64,000 nucleotides of DNA from Rhodovastum atsumiense (GTDB lineage: Bacteria > Pseudomonadota > Alphaproteobacteria > Acetobacterales > Acetobacteraceae): contig NZ_OW485601.1 in the NCBI RefSeq assembly GCF_937425535.1, positions 5,687,501-5,751,500 of the forward strand, written 5' to 3'. Below are positions 7,646 through 18,550 of this stretch, piece after piece. The notes beneath the pieces were generated by a model that was not told the origin of the DNA, did not search any database, and saw nothing but the letters and a program-made list of their open reading frames with translations. The translations under genes were made by a program, and so were the position numbers. The first letter of the stretch is position 1. Every line of letters begins with the position of its first letter.

Positions 7646-8730
7646 TGTCGACCGATCTCTCCGTCCTGCGGTTGTCCCGGTGGTTCGATCCGCTGCCGCC
7701 GACAGTCGATGATGTCAGCTTCGACGTGGCGGCCGGCGAGATCGCCGTTCTGCTCGGGCCATCCGGTTGCGGCAAGACCACGACGCTGCGCTGCGTCGCC
7801 GGTCTCGAGCATCCGACATCGGGACGCATCCGCATCGGCGAAACGATCTGCTGCGATCCCGCCCAGGGCATCCTGGTGCCGGCGCGGCGTCGCGGCGTCG
7901 GCATGCTGTTCCGCTCCGGCGCGCTGTGGCCGCACATGACCCTGCGGCAGAACGTGGCCTATCCGCTGCGCCATCGCGGGCTGCCCCGCGCGGAGATCGA
8001 CCGTGCCGTCACCGAGGCCCTGGCGCTGGTCGGCCTGCGCGCGCAGGCCGACCGCGCGGTGGGCCCGCTGTCGGGCGAGCAGATGCAGCGCGTCGCGCTG
8101 GCGCGCAGCCTGGTCTACCGGCCACGGCTGCTGCTGCTGGACGAGCCGCTCGCCGGGATTGATGCGCGGCTGCGACCGGGTTTGTGCGACGAGCTGCGAC
8201 GGATCATCCGTCAGGTCGGCGTGACGGCGCTGTACGTCACCCGCGACCAGGCCGATGCGGTGGCGCTGGCCGACCGCATCGGCATCATGCAGGCGGGCCG
8301 GCTGCTGCAGTACGACACGCCGGACGCCATCTTTCACTGCCCCGCCGACCTGTTCGTGGCCGGCTTCACCGGCGCCTCCAATCTGATCGACGGACGTCTG
8401 CTCGAGCGCACCAGCAGCTTCGGCACGGTTCAGATCAGTCCAGGCCGGCTGCTGCTGGCACGCATGCCCGGCAGCCTCTCCGAGGGCCAGAAAGTCCGGG
8501 TGGCCCTGCGGCCGGATACCGTGCAGTTGCTGCCCCCGGCCGGCGGCCCCAACCACTTCAGCGTGCCGGTCATTGCCCGGCATTACCAGGGAACGCGGAC
8601 CCTGTACGTCCTCGACCTGTTCGGCACGCCTATCGACGCCATCGATCCGGGATCACGCCCAAGATTCCCGGTGGGCTCCTCGCTGCCGATCGCGCTGCCG
8701 CCGGATGCATGCTGGGTCTACGCGACGTAG
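7645..8730 (+). CDS. ABC transporter ATP-binding protein (FbpC/PotA-like)
   Basis: A 361-residue ATPase subunit: Walker A GPSGCGKT at 38-45, signature LSGEQ at about 142, Walker B LLLLDEPLAG at about 161-170, and a C-terminal TOBE-like region (about 240-355) as in spermidine/iron/maltose-type importers. The ATG at 7645 shares its A with the permease TGA stop (TGATG); the preceding GTG at 7642 could also start. It energises the permease encoded just upstream at the cytoplasmic face. The usual Q-loop glutamine region reads GMLFRSGALWPHM, with Arg-Ser in place of the common Gln-x, a possible divergence. Substrate unknown. Confidence 0.87.
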   Translation: MSTDLSVLRLSRWFDPLPPTVDDVSFDVAAGEIAVLLGPSGCGKTTTLRCVAGLEHPTSGRIRIGETICCDPAQGILVPARRRGVGMLFRSGALWPHMTLRQNVAYPLRHRGLPRAEIDRAVTEALALVGLRAQADRAVGPLSGEQMQRVALARSLVYRPRLLLLDEPLAGIDARLRPGLCDELRRIIRQVGVTALYVTRDQADAVALADRIGIMQAGRLLQYDTPDAIFHCPADLFVAGFTGASNLIDGRLLERTSSFGTVQISPGRLLLARMPGSLSEGQKVRVALRPDTVQLLPPAGGPNHFSVPVIARHYQGTRTLYVLDLFGTPIDAIDPGSRPRFPVGSSLPIALPPDACWVYAT

Positions 8731-8958
8731 CCGCCGCTCCCGCACCCGGCATTGCCGCGCCCTGCCTCGCACAGTGTTGCCCGCGAGCCCATGCAACAGA
8801 AAAAGCATTGGAATAATCATCGGCTTTCCGATGGCAAACGACAGTCCCGGCGGAACTGCCGGCGCCGACAGGCTTTGCCTGCACATCGGACCGGTGTGAT
8901 CGGGCGAGGCTTCGCCTGTGCCCGGCCATGGGCCTGTAAACATAAAAGGGAACGCACC

Positions 8959-9489
8959 GTGGAACGCACATTGCTGACCGCCTCGGAGCAGGCGCAGAGC
9001 ATCTACACCGCCGGCCTGCGCAACCAGCATGCGGTCGAGAACCAGGCGATTGAAATACTCGAACGCCAGATCGGCCGCCTGGAGAACTACCCGGAGATGC
9101 GGGCGCGCCTGCAGCAGCATCTGGAGGAATCGCGCCAGCAGGCACAGCGGCTGGATCAGCTCCTGGCCTCGCTCGACAGCTCGCCTTCGGTCCTGAAGGA
9201 TACGGCCATGTCCTTCATGGGCAACGTGATGGCGCTGGCCCATGTCCCTGCCAGTGACGAGGTGATCAAGAACTCCTTCGCCAACTACGCGTTCGAACAC
9301 TACGAGATCGCCAGCTACAAGAGCCTGATCACCATCGCCGAGGTGGTGAGCCATGCCGATGCGATCCGCCTGCTTGGCCAGTCCCTGACCGAAGAGCAGG
9401 CGATGGCGCAATGGATCGATGATCACCTCAAGGACACCACGCTTACCTTCCTGCGGCGCTCCGAGCAGGGCGAGAAGGCGGGGCTGTAA
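8959..9489 (+). CDS. Ferritin-like DUF892 (YciE/YciF-type) protein
   Basis: A 176-residue, all-helical protein matching the YciF/DUF892 ferritin-like family, small cytoplasmic proteins tied to stress response. Helices such as IYTAGLRNQHAVENQAIEI and NYAFEHYEIASYKSLITIAE carry the Glu/His pattern of the family's metal site. The start is GTG at 8959 because AAGGG lies 8 bases upstream; the frame is open further upstream but that part looks non-coding. A small stress-type gene follows 12 bases later. A GGAAC sequence at 8852-8856 is a possible -35 for an EcfG-type general-stress promoter, but no convincing -10 was found. Confidence 0.82.
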   Translation: MERTLLTASEQAQSIYTAGLRNQHAVENQAIEILERQIGRLENYPEMRARLQQHLEESRQQAQRLDQLLASLDSSPSVLKDTAMSFMGNVMALAHVPASDEVIKNSFANYAFEHYEIASYKSLITIAEVVSHADAIRLLGQSLTEEQAMAQWIDDHLKDTTLTFLRRSEQGEKAGL

Positions 9490-9501
9490 GGGAGAATCCG
9501 C

Positions 9502-9774
9502 ATGGCCGACAAGCGACGGGAAGACCAGGCGGTGGACCGCATGAGCGAGGACAGCTTCCCCGCCAGCGATCCACCCAGCACCACGCCGCCGGGCGGCACG
9601 CGGGCCGCCCGGGAACTGCACGAGGCGCAGGCCGGCGCGCCGCATGCGGGCGCCGGTGAAGCGGAGCCGAAGGGGCATCCGACCAGCGAGCGTTACGCGC
9701 AGGAAACCACGGCAGCCCGCCAGAGCGGGGTTAACCCGCCAGAGGGCGACAAGACCGGCGCCAACCGTCGCTGA
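9502..9774 (+). CDS. Small hydrophilic protein with SFPASDPPS motif
   Basis: A 90-residue, highly charged and probably disordered protein. The N-terminal DRMSEDSFPASDPPSTTPP motif is common in small alphaproteobacterial proteins near stress genes; function unknown. It has a good ribosome site (AAGGGAGAATCCGC) and follows the DUF892 gene by 12 bases, so the two are likely co-transcribed. There is no signal peptide or membrane segment. Confidence 0.75.
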   Translation: MADKRREDQAVDRMSEDSFPASDPPSTTPPGGTRAARELHEAQAGAPHAGAGEAEPKGHPTSERYAQETTAARQSGVNPPEGDKTGANRR

Positions 9775-9822
9775 GGCAGGGTGGATGTCCGGCCCCCGGG
9801 CATCCACCGCCGCCGCCCACGC

Positions 9823-10899
9823 TCATTCCAGCGCGCCGAGCTGGCGCAACACCCGCCTGATGTCGCCCCCGTTCAGCGCGAACGGATAGCTCGCGATATC
9901 CCAGGGCGGGCCATCCCCGTACGGGCGTTCGCACACCGACAGATCCTCGCGCGTTGCCCCGGGGCAGCCGGAGGTGCGAAACGGTACCCCGCTGCGCACG
10001 ATGCGCTCGAGTGTGATGCCATCCAGGCCGAACCGGACCAGGCCACCCTCGGCGTCGAAGGCCAGCGCACCGAAGCCATGGTCCTGATACTCCAGCAGAT
10101 AACGCGCCAGTTGCAGCCGCCGCCAGCGCCGGCGGGACGGCACCATATGCTCGTGCAGCCGCACGCCGGGCGGGGGGGAAAAGCAGGAAAGGTGACTGTG
10201 CCCGCCGATCGCATGCAGGTCGCGGCAGAGTGCCAGGATGTCGCGGTCGGTCTCGCCCATCCCGACGGTCAGGTGCATGCCGATCCGCCCCGGCCCGAAC
10301 ACCATTCTCGCGCGGCCAAAGGTTTCCCAGTACTGCTCCCATCCGTGCCCACAGCCGCGATGGCGGGCGAACAACTCCGGCGTCGCTGCCTCCAGGGCCA
10401 CCGCGAAGATTCCGGCACCGGCCTGCGCCAGCGTTTCCACGTCGCCCGGACGCATGATGGCCGGATTCGCCAGCACCGAGATCGGCATGGCGGGAACCGC
10501 CTCGGTCCAGCGGCGCAGCACGGTCAGCGTATCTTCCGCCGCGCGCGGATGCGGGCCCATGGCGATGCAGATGCGCTCGAAGGGCAGGGTGGGATCGGTT
10601 GCCACCCTCGTGATCAGCGCATCCAGCGACAACCAGGGCCACTCCGTTTCCGTGGCACCGCATCCGGCTGCGTCGCCGGACCATGCCAGGCCGCAGCCAT
10701 GGCACTCCACGCCCGGTTCCTCCGGATAGGCCAGCAACAGGTTGAGGCAGCGGGTGAAGCCGCAGCGTTGCATCTGCTGGCGCAGCACCCCGAGCGTGAT
10801 CGCAGCCGCGGTGGAAACGCGCACCAGCCCGGGTGACCCCGCGCCCGGCGCCAGGGCGCGCAGGCGGCCCGGCGCGACATCAGGAAAACAGCTGCTCAT
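9823..10899 (-). CDS. Radical-SAM-like protein with incomplete cluster motif
   Basis: A 358-residue protein with the layout of radical SAM enzymes (TIM-barrel pattern, e.g. ISVLANPAIMRPGDVETL and IGMHLTVGMGETDRD). Radical SAM enzymes hold a 4Fe-4S cluster with CxxxCxxC. Here the region reads LLLAYPEEPGVECHGCGLAW: the second and third cysteines and the CGLA context are present, but the first is replaced by Pro. Two other cysteines lie just upstream (RCGFTRC). Either those substitute, or the protein has lost radical chemistry. The ATG at 10897-10899 is chosen over an upstream in-frame start at 10968. No functional partner is adjacent; substrate unknown. Confidence 0.65.
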   Translation of the reverse strand: MSSCFPDVAPGRLRALAPGAGSPGLVRVSTAAAITLGVLRQQMQRCGFTRCLNLLLAYPEEPGVECHGCGLAWSGDAAGCGATETEWPWLSLDALITRVATDPTLPFERICIAMGPHPRAAEDTLTVLRRWTEAVPAMPISVLANPAIMRPGDVETLAQAGAGIFAVALEAATPELFARHRGCGHGWEQYWETFGRARMVFGPGRIGMHLTVGMGETDRDILALCRDLHAIGGHSHLSCFSPPPGVRLHEHMVPSRRRWRRLQLARYLLEYQDHGFGALAFDAEGGLVRFGLDGITLERIVRSGVPFRTSGCPGATREDLSVCERPYGDGPPWDIASYPFALNGGDIRRVLRQLGALE

Positions 10900-11246
10900 T
10901 CCACGCCGCCACCGCAGCGGGCGATGCGGACAGGGACGGAGGGAGCGGGCGGCCCCTGGGCGCACCACGCTGCCCCACGCGCGCGAACGCCGCGAGACAG
11001 TGTCTCGAACACGGACTTTTCCTCCTTGCCGGCCCCGGCGTTATACGTGCCGGTCGTTTCCGTCAGGGCGGTGATGATCCGGTTTCCGGCCCGCGTCTGT
11101 CAAGAAATGGTAATGACCCGTTGCAACCTTGCCGGTCTGTCGGCGCCGGTCCGCCGGTGCCGGCGCCATCACTCTGCTGTTGCCCGGCTTTGATGCGTCG
11201 TTGCCTTGCCCTATTTCTGTCCTCCGCAATCGGGACACGGGATGCC
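10900..11246. other. Intergenic region with a 15-bp palindrome
   Basis: This 347-base divergent stretch between the radical-SAM-like gene and yccF holds no convincing gene. It contains a perfect palindrome, CGAGACA (10993-10999), G, TGTCTCG (11001-11007), about 95 bases from the start of the radical-SAM-like gene. This could be an operator for a dimeric repressor. No clear promoter boxes were recognised. Confidence 0.5.
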
Positions 11247-11696
11247 ATGACTCTGCTGAGCCTGCTGCTGAACCTGCTGTGGATCGTCACCGGCGGCCTG
11301 TGGATGGCGGCCGGCTGGGCGATCGCCGGGATCGTACTGGCAATCACTATCATCGGCCTGCCCTGGGCGCGCGCGGCCTTTTCCATCGCCATCTACACCC
11401 TGCTGCCCTTCGGCTATCGCGTGGTGCCGCGCGAGCAGGTGACCGGGCGGCACGACATCGGCACCGGCCCGCTCGGCGTGATCGGCAACCTGCTGTGGCT
11501 GCTCGTCGCCGGATGGTGGCTGGCGCTCGGGCATGTGCTGACCGCGCTGGCCCTGGCCATCACCATCATCGGCATTCCCTTCGCCTGGGCACATCTGAAA
11601 CTGGCCGGGCTGGCGCTGTGGCCGATCGGCCGTGCCGTGGTGCCGGCCGAGGACGCCGACGCCGCCCGCCGCTGGCCGCCGGTGGCCTATCGCTAG
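11247..11696 (+). CDS. yccF: YccF family inner-membrane protein
   Basis: A 149-residue membrane protein with two tandem YccF (DUF307) units, each with a WxxxGGxW or WxxxAGWW pattern followed by ITIIGLP or ITIIGIPFA, giving about four transmembrane segments. Function is not established. The ATG at 11247 gives the standard start (MTLLSLLLNLLWIVTGG); the frame is open far upstream, but that part lacks coding character. It lies 110 bases before copA on the same strand, probably as a separate unit. Confidence 0.87.
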   Translation: MTLLSLLLNLLWIVTGGLWMAAGWAIAGIVLAITIIGLPWARAAFSIAIYTLLPFGYRVVPREQVTGRHDIGTGPLGVIGNLLWLLVAGWWLALGHVLTALALAITIIGIPFAWAHLKLAGLALWPIGRAVVPAEDADAARRWPPVAYR

Positions 11697-11806
11697 GGCA
11701 GGCTGCTGCACCGCGGCATCGCTGTCCGCCGATGTCGCGGCGCGGGCCTGACCTGCCCATCCCGGGGTCTTGACGCCGGGATGGAGCATCACCCCATCTC
11801 CGTATC

Positions 11807-14203
<2,397 letters not shown>

Positions 14204-14279
14204 CGGAAGGCCAGGGCTTTGACCCGGTGTCGTGCGCCCTGGATCCGGTCAGCGGACATTCCGTCGCGCGATCATGCAT

Positions 14280-15302
14280 TCACGCCATTTCGATGACGAT
14301 CTTGCCGAACGCACCCCGGTCGAGATGATCGAGTGCCGCAGCCAGGTCGCCGAGTGGATAGCGCGCGTCGATCACAGGCTTCAGTCCCATCCGGTCAACG
14401 GCGCGGACGAGATCCTCCAGGGCGCGGCGATGGCCCGTGCCGATCCCCTGGATCGTCACATCCTTGAGCATCAACGGCATGGCCGGAGCCGCCAGGTCGA
14501 ACCCCGCCAGCGCGCCGATCTGATGGATACGGCCACCGACGGCGGCGACCTGGATGGCCTTGCCGAGATGCGGCCCGCCGACCAGTTCGAGGATGTGATC
14601 GGCGCCACGATCGGCGGTGATCCCGAGCACGGCGTCGACCCAGTCCTCCCGTCGACGATCGATGCCGTGGTCGGCTCCCAATGCCCTGGCGCGGGCGAGC
14701 TTCTCGACAGTGCCGGAGACGATCACCTCGGCTCCATGCGCCTTGGCGATCTGGAGAGCAAACAGTGCAACGCCGCCCGTACCCTCGACCAGCACCGTTT
14801 CACCCGCGTGCAACCGGCCGCGCTCGACGAGCGCGAACCAGGCGGTAAGCCCCGCGCAGGGCAAGGTGCTGGCTTCGGCATGGTCCAGCGTCGCCGGCGC
14901 TCGCACGAACCAGTCTTCGGGAAACGCCACATGGTCCGCCAGGACACCGGGATAATACCCCCCCAGCGTCCGGTAGGAGGGCGTGCGAGCGTTCCCGCGC
15001 CGGACGCCGTCGATCCAGTCAGGCGTGAAGGTTGAGATCACCTCGTCGCCGATGCTGAAGCGGGTGACACCCTCGCCGAGCGCGACCACCGTTCCCGCAA
15101 GATCGGATCCGGGTGTGAAGGGGAACGTGATCGGCAAACCGCGGCCACTCTCGATCACCATCTTGTCGCGATGATTGAGTGATACGGCCGCCACCTTCAC
15201 CAATACTTCCCGCTGCCCCGGTGACGGGATCGGCACCTCCCTCAGCCGGAGCCGGTCCCGGCCGATGGCATCCATTTCCCAACGCCGCATTGTCTTCGCC
15301 AT
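14280..15302 (-). CDS. Zinc-type alcohol dehydrogenase/quinone oxidoreductase family, NAD(P)-dependent
   Basis: A 340-residue MDR-superfamily oxidoreductase: GroES-like N-terminal domain (about 1-140, with LNHRDKMVIESG and PFTPGSDLAGTVVALG), then a Rossmann domain with VLVEGTGGVALFALQIAKAHG. The catalytic-zinc cysteine near residue 40 is replaced (NHRD), which points to the zinc-independent quinone-oxidoreductase-like branch. The ATG at 15300-15302 has AAGGGG upstream. It is divergent from a LysR gene, the usual arrangement when the regulator controls the enzyme gene. The substrate is probably an aldehyde, ketone or quinone; unknown. Confidence 0.88.
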   Translation of the reverse strand: MAKTMRRWEMDAIGRDRLRLREVPIPSPGQREVLVKVAAVSLNHRDKMVIESGRGLPITFPFTPGSDLAGTVVALGEGVTRFSIGDEVISTFTPDWIDGVRRGNARTPSYRTLGGYYPGVLADHVAFPEDWFVRAPATLDHAEASTLPCAGLTAWFALVERGRLHAGETVLVEGTGGVALFALQIAKAHGAEVIVSGTVEKLARARALGADHGIDRRREDWVDAVLGITADRGADHILELVGGPHLGKAIQVAAVGGRIHQIGALAGFDLAAPAMPLMLKDVTIQGIGTGHRRALEDLVRAVDRMGLKPVIDARYPLGDLAAALDHLDRGAFGKIVIEMA

Positions 15303-15455
15303 CGCACACCCCTTCGCACTGTTGGGAGACGTCCTTTCGCCCGGACAGGTGATGCCGGAACGGGACGTTGAATCGCCGGCCCATAACGTCGCACGCTCGA
15401 TTGTGTCGGATAATGACCTATAATCGGCACAGGCAGTTGCGTGTGGGGCATCAAT

Positions 15456-16370
15456 ATGAAGGGCACGGAGTTCGCCGAACTGGTGGCCTTCATGGCCGTT
15501 TCGCAGGAAAGGAGCTTCAGGCGTGCGGCACGGCGACTTGGGATGTCGCCTTCCGCCCTGAGCCATACCATCCGCTCGCTCGAGGAGCGCCTGGGTGCCA
15601 GGCTGCTCAACCGGACGACCCGAAGTGTCGCCCCGACCGAAGCTGGCCAGGTATTGTTCGATCGCCTGCGTCCCGCGATCGCCGATATGGAAGGTGCCGT
15701 TCGCGACGTCGGCGCCTGTCAGATGCAGCCCAGGGGCGTCGTTCGCGTGAACCTGCCGCGCATCGCCGCCTGCCTGGTCGTCACCCCCATCCTTGCGGAC
15801 TTCCTTCGCGGATATCCCGAGGTTCGGCTCGACCTGGTGATTGATGACGCTGTCACCGACGTCGTGGCCAAGGGTTTCGATGCCGGAATTCGGTCAGGCG
15901 AACGCGTGGCGCAGGACATGGTCGCGGTCAGGTTGACGCCCGACCTGAGGATGGCCGTCGTTGGCTCACCCGCGTATTTCAGGCATCGATCATTGCCCCA
16001 GGTGCCACGGGATATTCGCGATCATGCCTGCATCACCTATCGGTGGCACGAGACAGGGGCGCTGTACCGCTGGACCTTCGACAGCCCCGGCGGATCGATC
16101 GATGTCGACGTCGACAGCGTCATAACCGCCAACGACACGGATCTGCTTCTTGCGGCGGCGCTGCAGGGCGCAGGGCTCGCTTTCCTCCCCGAAAGCTTCG
16201 TGGCGGCCCACATCGCCAGAGGCGAGCTCATCCGCGTGCTGGATGCCTGTTGCAAGCCCTTTTCGGGATTTTATCTCTACTACCCCAACAGGACCCACCT
16301 GCCTGCCGCGCTGAGGGCCTTCATCGACTTCATAAAGCTGCCGGGTTCATCCCTCGCTGCCCGCCCATGA
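15456..16370 (+). CDS. LysR family transcriptional regulator
   Basis: A 304-residue LysR regulator: winged helix-turn-helix at about 1-65 (SFRRAARRLGMSPSALSHTI) and a two-lobed effector domain (about 90-295). The sequence resembles the AaeR/DmlR-like group paired with oxidoreductase genes. Its start lies 153 bases from the divergent dehydrogenase, so it probably regulates that gene and itself from the shared region. A TATAAT box at 15419-15424 is a likely -10 for this gene, although no good -35 was seen. Effector unknown. Confidence 0.9.
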   Translation: MKGTEFAELVAFMAVSQERSFRRAARRLGMSPSALSHTIRSLEERLGARLLNRTTRSVAPTEAGQVLFDRLRPAIADMEGAVRDVGACQMQPRGVVRVNLPRIAACLVVTPILADFLRGYPEVRLDLVIDDAVTDVVAKGFDAGIRSGERVAQDMVAVRLTPDLRMAVVGSPAYFRHRSLPQVPRDIRDHACITYRWHETGALYRWTFDSPGGSIDVDVDSVITANDTDLLLAAALQGAGLAFLPESFVAAHIARGELIRVLDACCKPFSGFYLYYPNRTHLPAALRAFIDFIKLPGSSLAARP

Positions 16371-16417
16371 CCGTTGCGTGTCAGGAACTTCTCCGTTCCG
16401 CGTCATCCGGTTCGGTC

Positions 16418-16885
16418 TCATCCCTTCCGTGCGCGGAGGAAGCGTGAGAAGGCGGCGAGCGTCGCGTCCGAGACGTGGTGTTCCAGTCCTTCCGCATCCT
16501 GCTCCGCCGCCTCCGGCGGCACGCCGACCGCCAGCAACAGGTCGACCACGGTCCGGTGCCGGGCGCGCACCCGCGCGGCCAGGGCCTCGCCCGCCTCGGT
16601 CAGGAACACGCCGCGATAGGGCCGTGCCGTCGCCAGCCCTTCGCGCTTGAGCCGCGCGATCGTCTTGATGGCGGTGGCGTGGGACACCCCGAGCCGGCGC
16701 GCGATGTCGGTCGGCCGCGCCTCGCCGTTGGCGGCCAGCAGGTCGGCGATCAGTTCGGCATAGTCTTCCAGCACCGCGGTCGAGAGGGCGGTCCGGGTCT
16801 TGCCGAAGCGGCGGGCCTGGGTCGGTTCCTCGGGCAGGTGGATAGGGGCATCGGCGTGCAGGACGATGTCGGGACGTCGGGCCAC
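16418..16885 (-). CDS. mntR: Manganese-responsive regulator MntR
   Basis: A 155-residue DtxR-family repressor that binds Mn(II) and shuts off manganese uptake. The N-terminal winged helix includes RPTDIARRLGVSHATAIKTI; metal ligands are expected among the Glu/His of DYAELI and EQDAEGLEHHVS. The GTG at 16883-16885 is the start because GAGGAG sits 8 bases upstream and gives the same length as E. coli MntR; longer frames to 16921 or 16945 lack ribosome sites. It is divergent from mntH across a perfect MntR operator, so it probably controls both genes. Confidence 0.92.
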   Translation of the reverse strand: MARRPDIVLHADAPIHLPEEPTQARRFGKTRTALSTAVLEDYAELIADLLAANGEARPTDIARRLGVSHATAIKTIARLKREGLATARPYRGVFLTEAGEALAARVRARHRTVVDLLLAVGVPPEAAEQDAEGLEHHVSDATLAAFSRFLRARKG

Positions 16886-17016
16886 GGGAAACTCTCCTCG
16901 GTGCGGCGACGCGGCGACCATGGCGGCGGGCGGCGACGATTTCAACGCCCTGTCATTTTATGCCGCGCCCGTGGTGATTGACAGGACAGCAGGGCGTACC
17001 GATATCCGAGGCCACG

Positions 17017-17038
17017 AAATGTAGCCGAGGCTACATTT
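17017..17038. promoter_or_regulatory. MntR operator (22-bp dyad)
   Basis: Perfect inverted repeat: AAATGTAGCC (17017-17026), GA, GGCTACATTT (17029-17038). It has the same layout as the E. coli MntR box (AAACATAGC, four bases, GCTATGTTT) and lies between mntR and mntH, 64 bases before the mntH start. It is the expected site for Mn-MntR repression of mntH and possibly autoregulation. Confidence 0.85.
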
Positions 17039-17101
17039 TACGCTGACCGTTGCAACGCGGCAGCCGCCGGATCGCATGCCAGAACAGCAAATGGGGGATT
17101 C

Positions 17102-18406
17102 ATGAGCGGGGCGACGGTACAGATGTCCATGTCGGAGCGCACGGTGGCCGCCGGGCGCGAGGTCCTGGCGGGCCGGCGGCGTGGCTGGCGGGCGGTGACG
17201 CCGTTCGTCGGACCGGCGGTGATCGCCTCGGTCGCCTACATGGATCCCGGCAATTTCGCCACCAACATCCAGGCCGGCGCCAAATACGGCTACGCCCTGC
17301 TGTGGGTGGTGGTGATGGCCAATGTCGTCGCCATGCTGTTCCAGGCGCTCTCGGCCAAGCTCGGCATCGTCACCGACCGCAGCCTCGCCGAGGCATCCCG
17401 CGACCATTTCCCCGCGCCGGTGGTGTGGGGGATGTGGGTGGTGAGCGAACTCGCGGCGATGGCGACCGACCTCGCGGAGTTCCTCGGCGGCGCGATCGGC
17501 CTGATGCTGCTGACCGGCCTGCCGCTGATGGCCTGCCTGGTGGTCACGGGCATCGTCACCTATGTGCTGCTGCTGCTCGGCAATCGCGGCTTCCGCCCGG
17601 CCGAACTGGTGATCGGCGGCTTCGTGATGATGATCGGCTTCGCCTACATCCTCGAACTGTTCATCGCCCCCCCCGAGCCCGGTGCCTTCCTGCGCGGCGC
17701 CATCACCCCCTCGCTGCCCGATGCCGGCGCGGTGACGCTGGCGGTCGGCATCATCGGCGCCACGGTGATGCCGCACGCGCTCTACCTGCACTCCAGCCTG
17801 ACCCAGAACCGCATGCCCACGCCGACGCGCACGGAGCGGCGCAAGGTGCTGCGCTTCTCCAACATCGAGGTGGTGGTGGCGCTCGGCGGGGCCGGGTTAG
17901 TGAACATGGCGATGGTGGCGATGGCCGCGGCGGCGTTCCATCTCGGCCATTCGGAGGTCGCCGAGCTGGAGCAGGCCTATCAAACCCTGGTGCCACTGCT
18001 CGGCGGTGGGGCCGCGGTGATCTTCGCGCTGTCGCTGCTGGCCTCGGGCTTCTCCAGCTCCATGGTGGGCACCATGGCCGGCCAGGTGATCATGCAGGAT
18101 TTCGTGCGCTTCCGCATTCCGCTGTGGCTGCGCCGCAGCCTCACCATGTCGCCTGCCTTCGTGGTGGTGGCGCTCGGCGCCAATCCGACCGAGGCCCTGA
18201 TCTGGAGCCAGGTGGTACTCAGCCTCGCCTTGCCGGTGCCGATGATCGCGCTGGTGTTGCTGACCGGCAACCGCCGGCTGATGGGCGAGTTCGTGAACCG
18301 GCCGCTGACCCAGGTTTTCGCGGTGCTCGCGGCGATGGTGGTGATCGCGCTGAACCTGGTGCTGCTCGCCCAGGTCGCGGGGCTGGAGCTGCCCTTACCG
18401 GGCTGA
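17102..18406 (+). CDS. mntH: NRAMP-type manganese/divalent cation transporter
   Basis: A 434-residue inner-membrane proton-coupled Mn(II) importer with about 11 transmembrane segments. The family metal-binding motif DPGNF begins at D48 (TM1), and MPH is at 223-225 (TM6). There is a GGGGGA ribosome site before ATG 17102. The gene sits downstream of the MntR operator and divergent from mntR, so it should be repressed by manganese. A perfect 9-bp hairpin follows 60 bases after the stop. Confidence 0.95.
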   Translation: MSGATVQMSMSERTVAAGREVLAGRRRGWRAVTPFVGPAVIASVAYMDPGNFATNIQAGAKYGYALLWVVVMANVVAMLFQALSAKLGIVTDRSLAEASRDHFPAPVVWGMWVVSELAAMATDLAEFLGGAIGLMLLTGLPLMACLVVTGIVTYVLLLLGNRGFRPAELVIGGFVMMIGFAYILELFIAPPEPGAFLRGAITPSLPDAGAVTLAVGIIGATVMPHALYLHSSLTQNRMPTPTRTERRKVLRFSNIEVVVALGGAGLVNMAMVAMAAAAFHLGHSEVAELEQAYQTLVPLLGGGAAVIFALSLLASGFSSSMVGTMAGQVIMQDFVRFRIPLWLRRSLTMSPAFVVVALGANPTEALIWSQVVLSLALPVPMIALVLLTGNRRLMGEFVNRPLTQVFAVLAAMVVIALNLVLLAQVAGLELPLPG

Positions 18407-18464
18407 ACCGGCGTCCCTTTTCGCGTGCCCGCCTTGCAGCCATTCTCTCCTGTCAACGTTATCG

Positions 18465-18487
18465 CCCGGCACTCGCAAAGTGCCGGG
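18465..18487 (+). terminator. Hairpin downstream of mntH
   Basis: CCCGGCACT (18465-18473), loop CGCAA, AGTGCCGGG (18479-18487): perfect 9-bp stem, no T-run after it. It is probably a terminator-like structure for mntH or a leader hairpin of the next gene. Confidence 0.45.
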
Positions 18488-18550
18488 GGTTCCGGCGCGG
18501 TCGCACAACCGTTACTCCTGTGTCACTGGCGTTGAAGAGAGAAGGCTCAC

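Noticed and set aside
8852-8880. EcfG general-stress promoter before the DUF892 gene
   Set aside because: GGAAC is followed 16 bases later by CTTT and not CGTT; too weak to list as a promoter.
11770-11806. CueR/MerR-type operator before copA
   Set aside because: Only a short GATGG/CCATC dyad is present and the spacing to -35/-10 boxes does not match a 19-bp MerR promoter.
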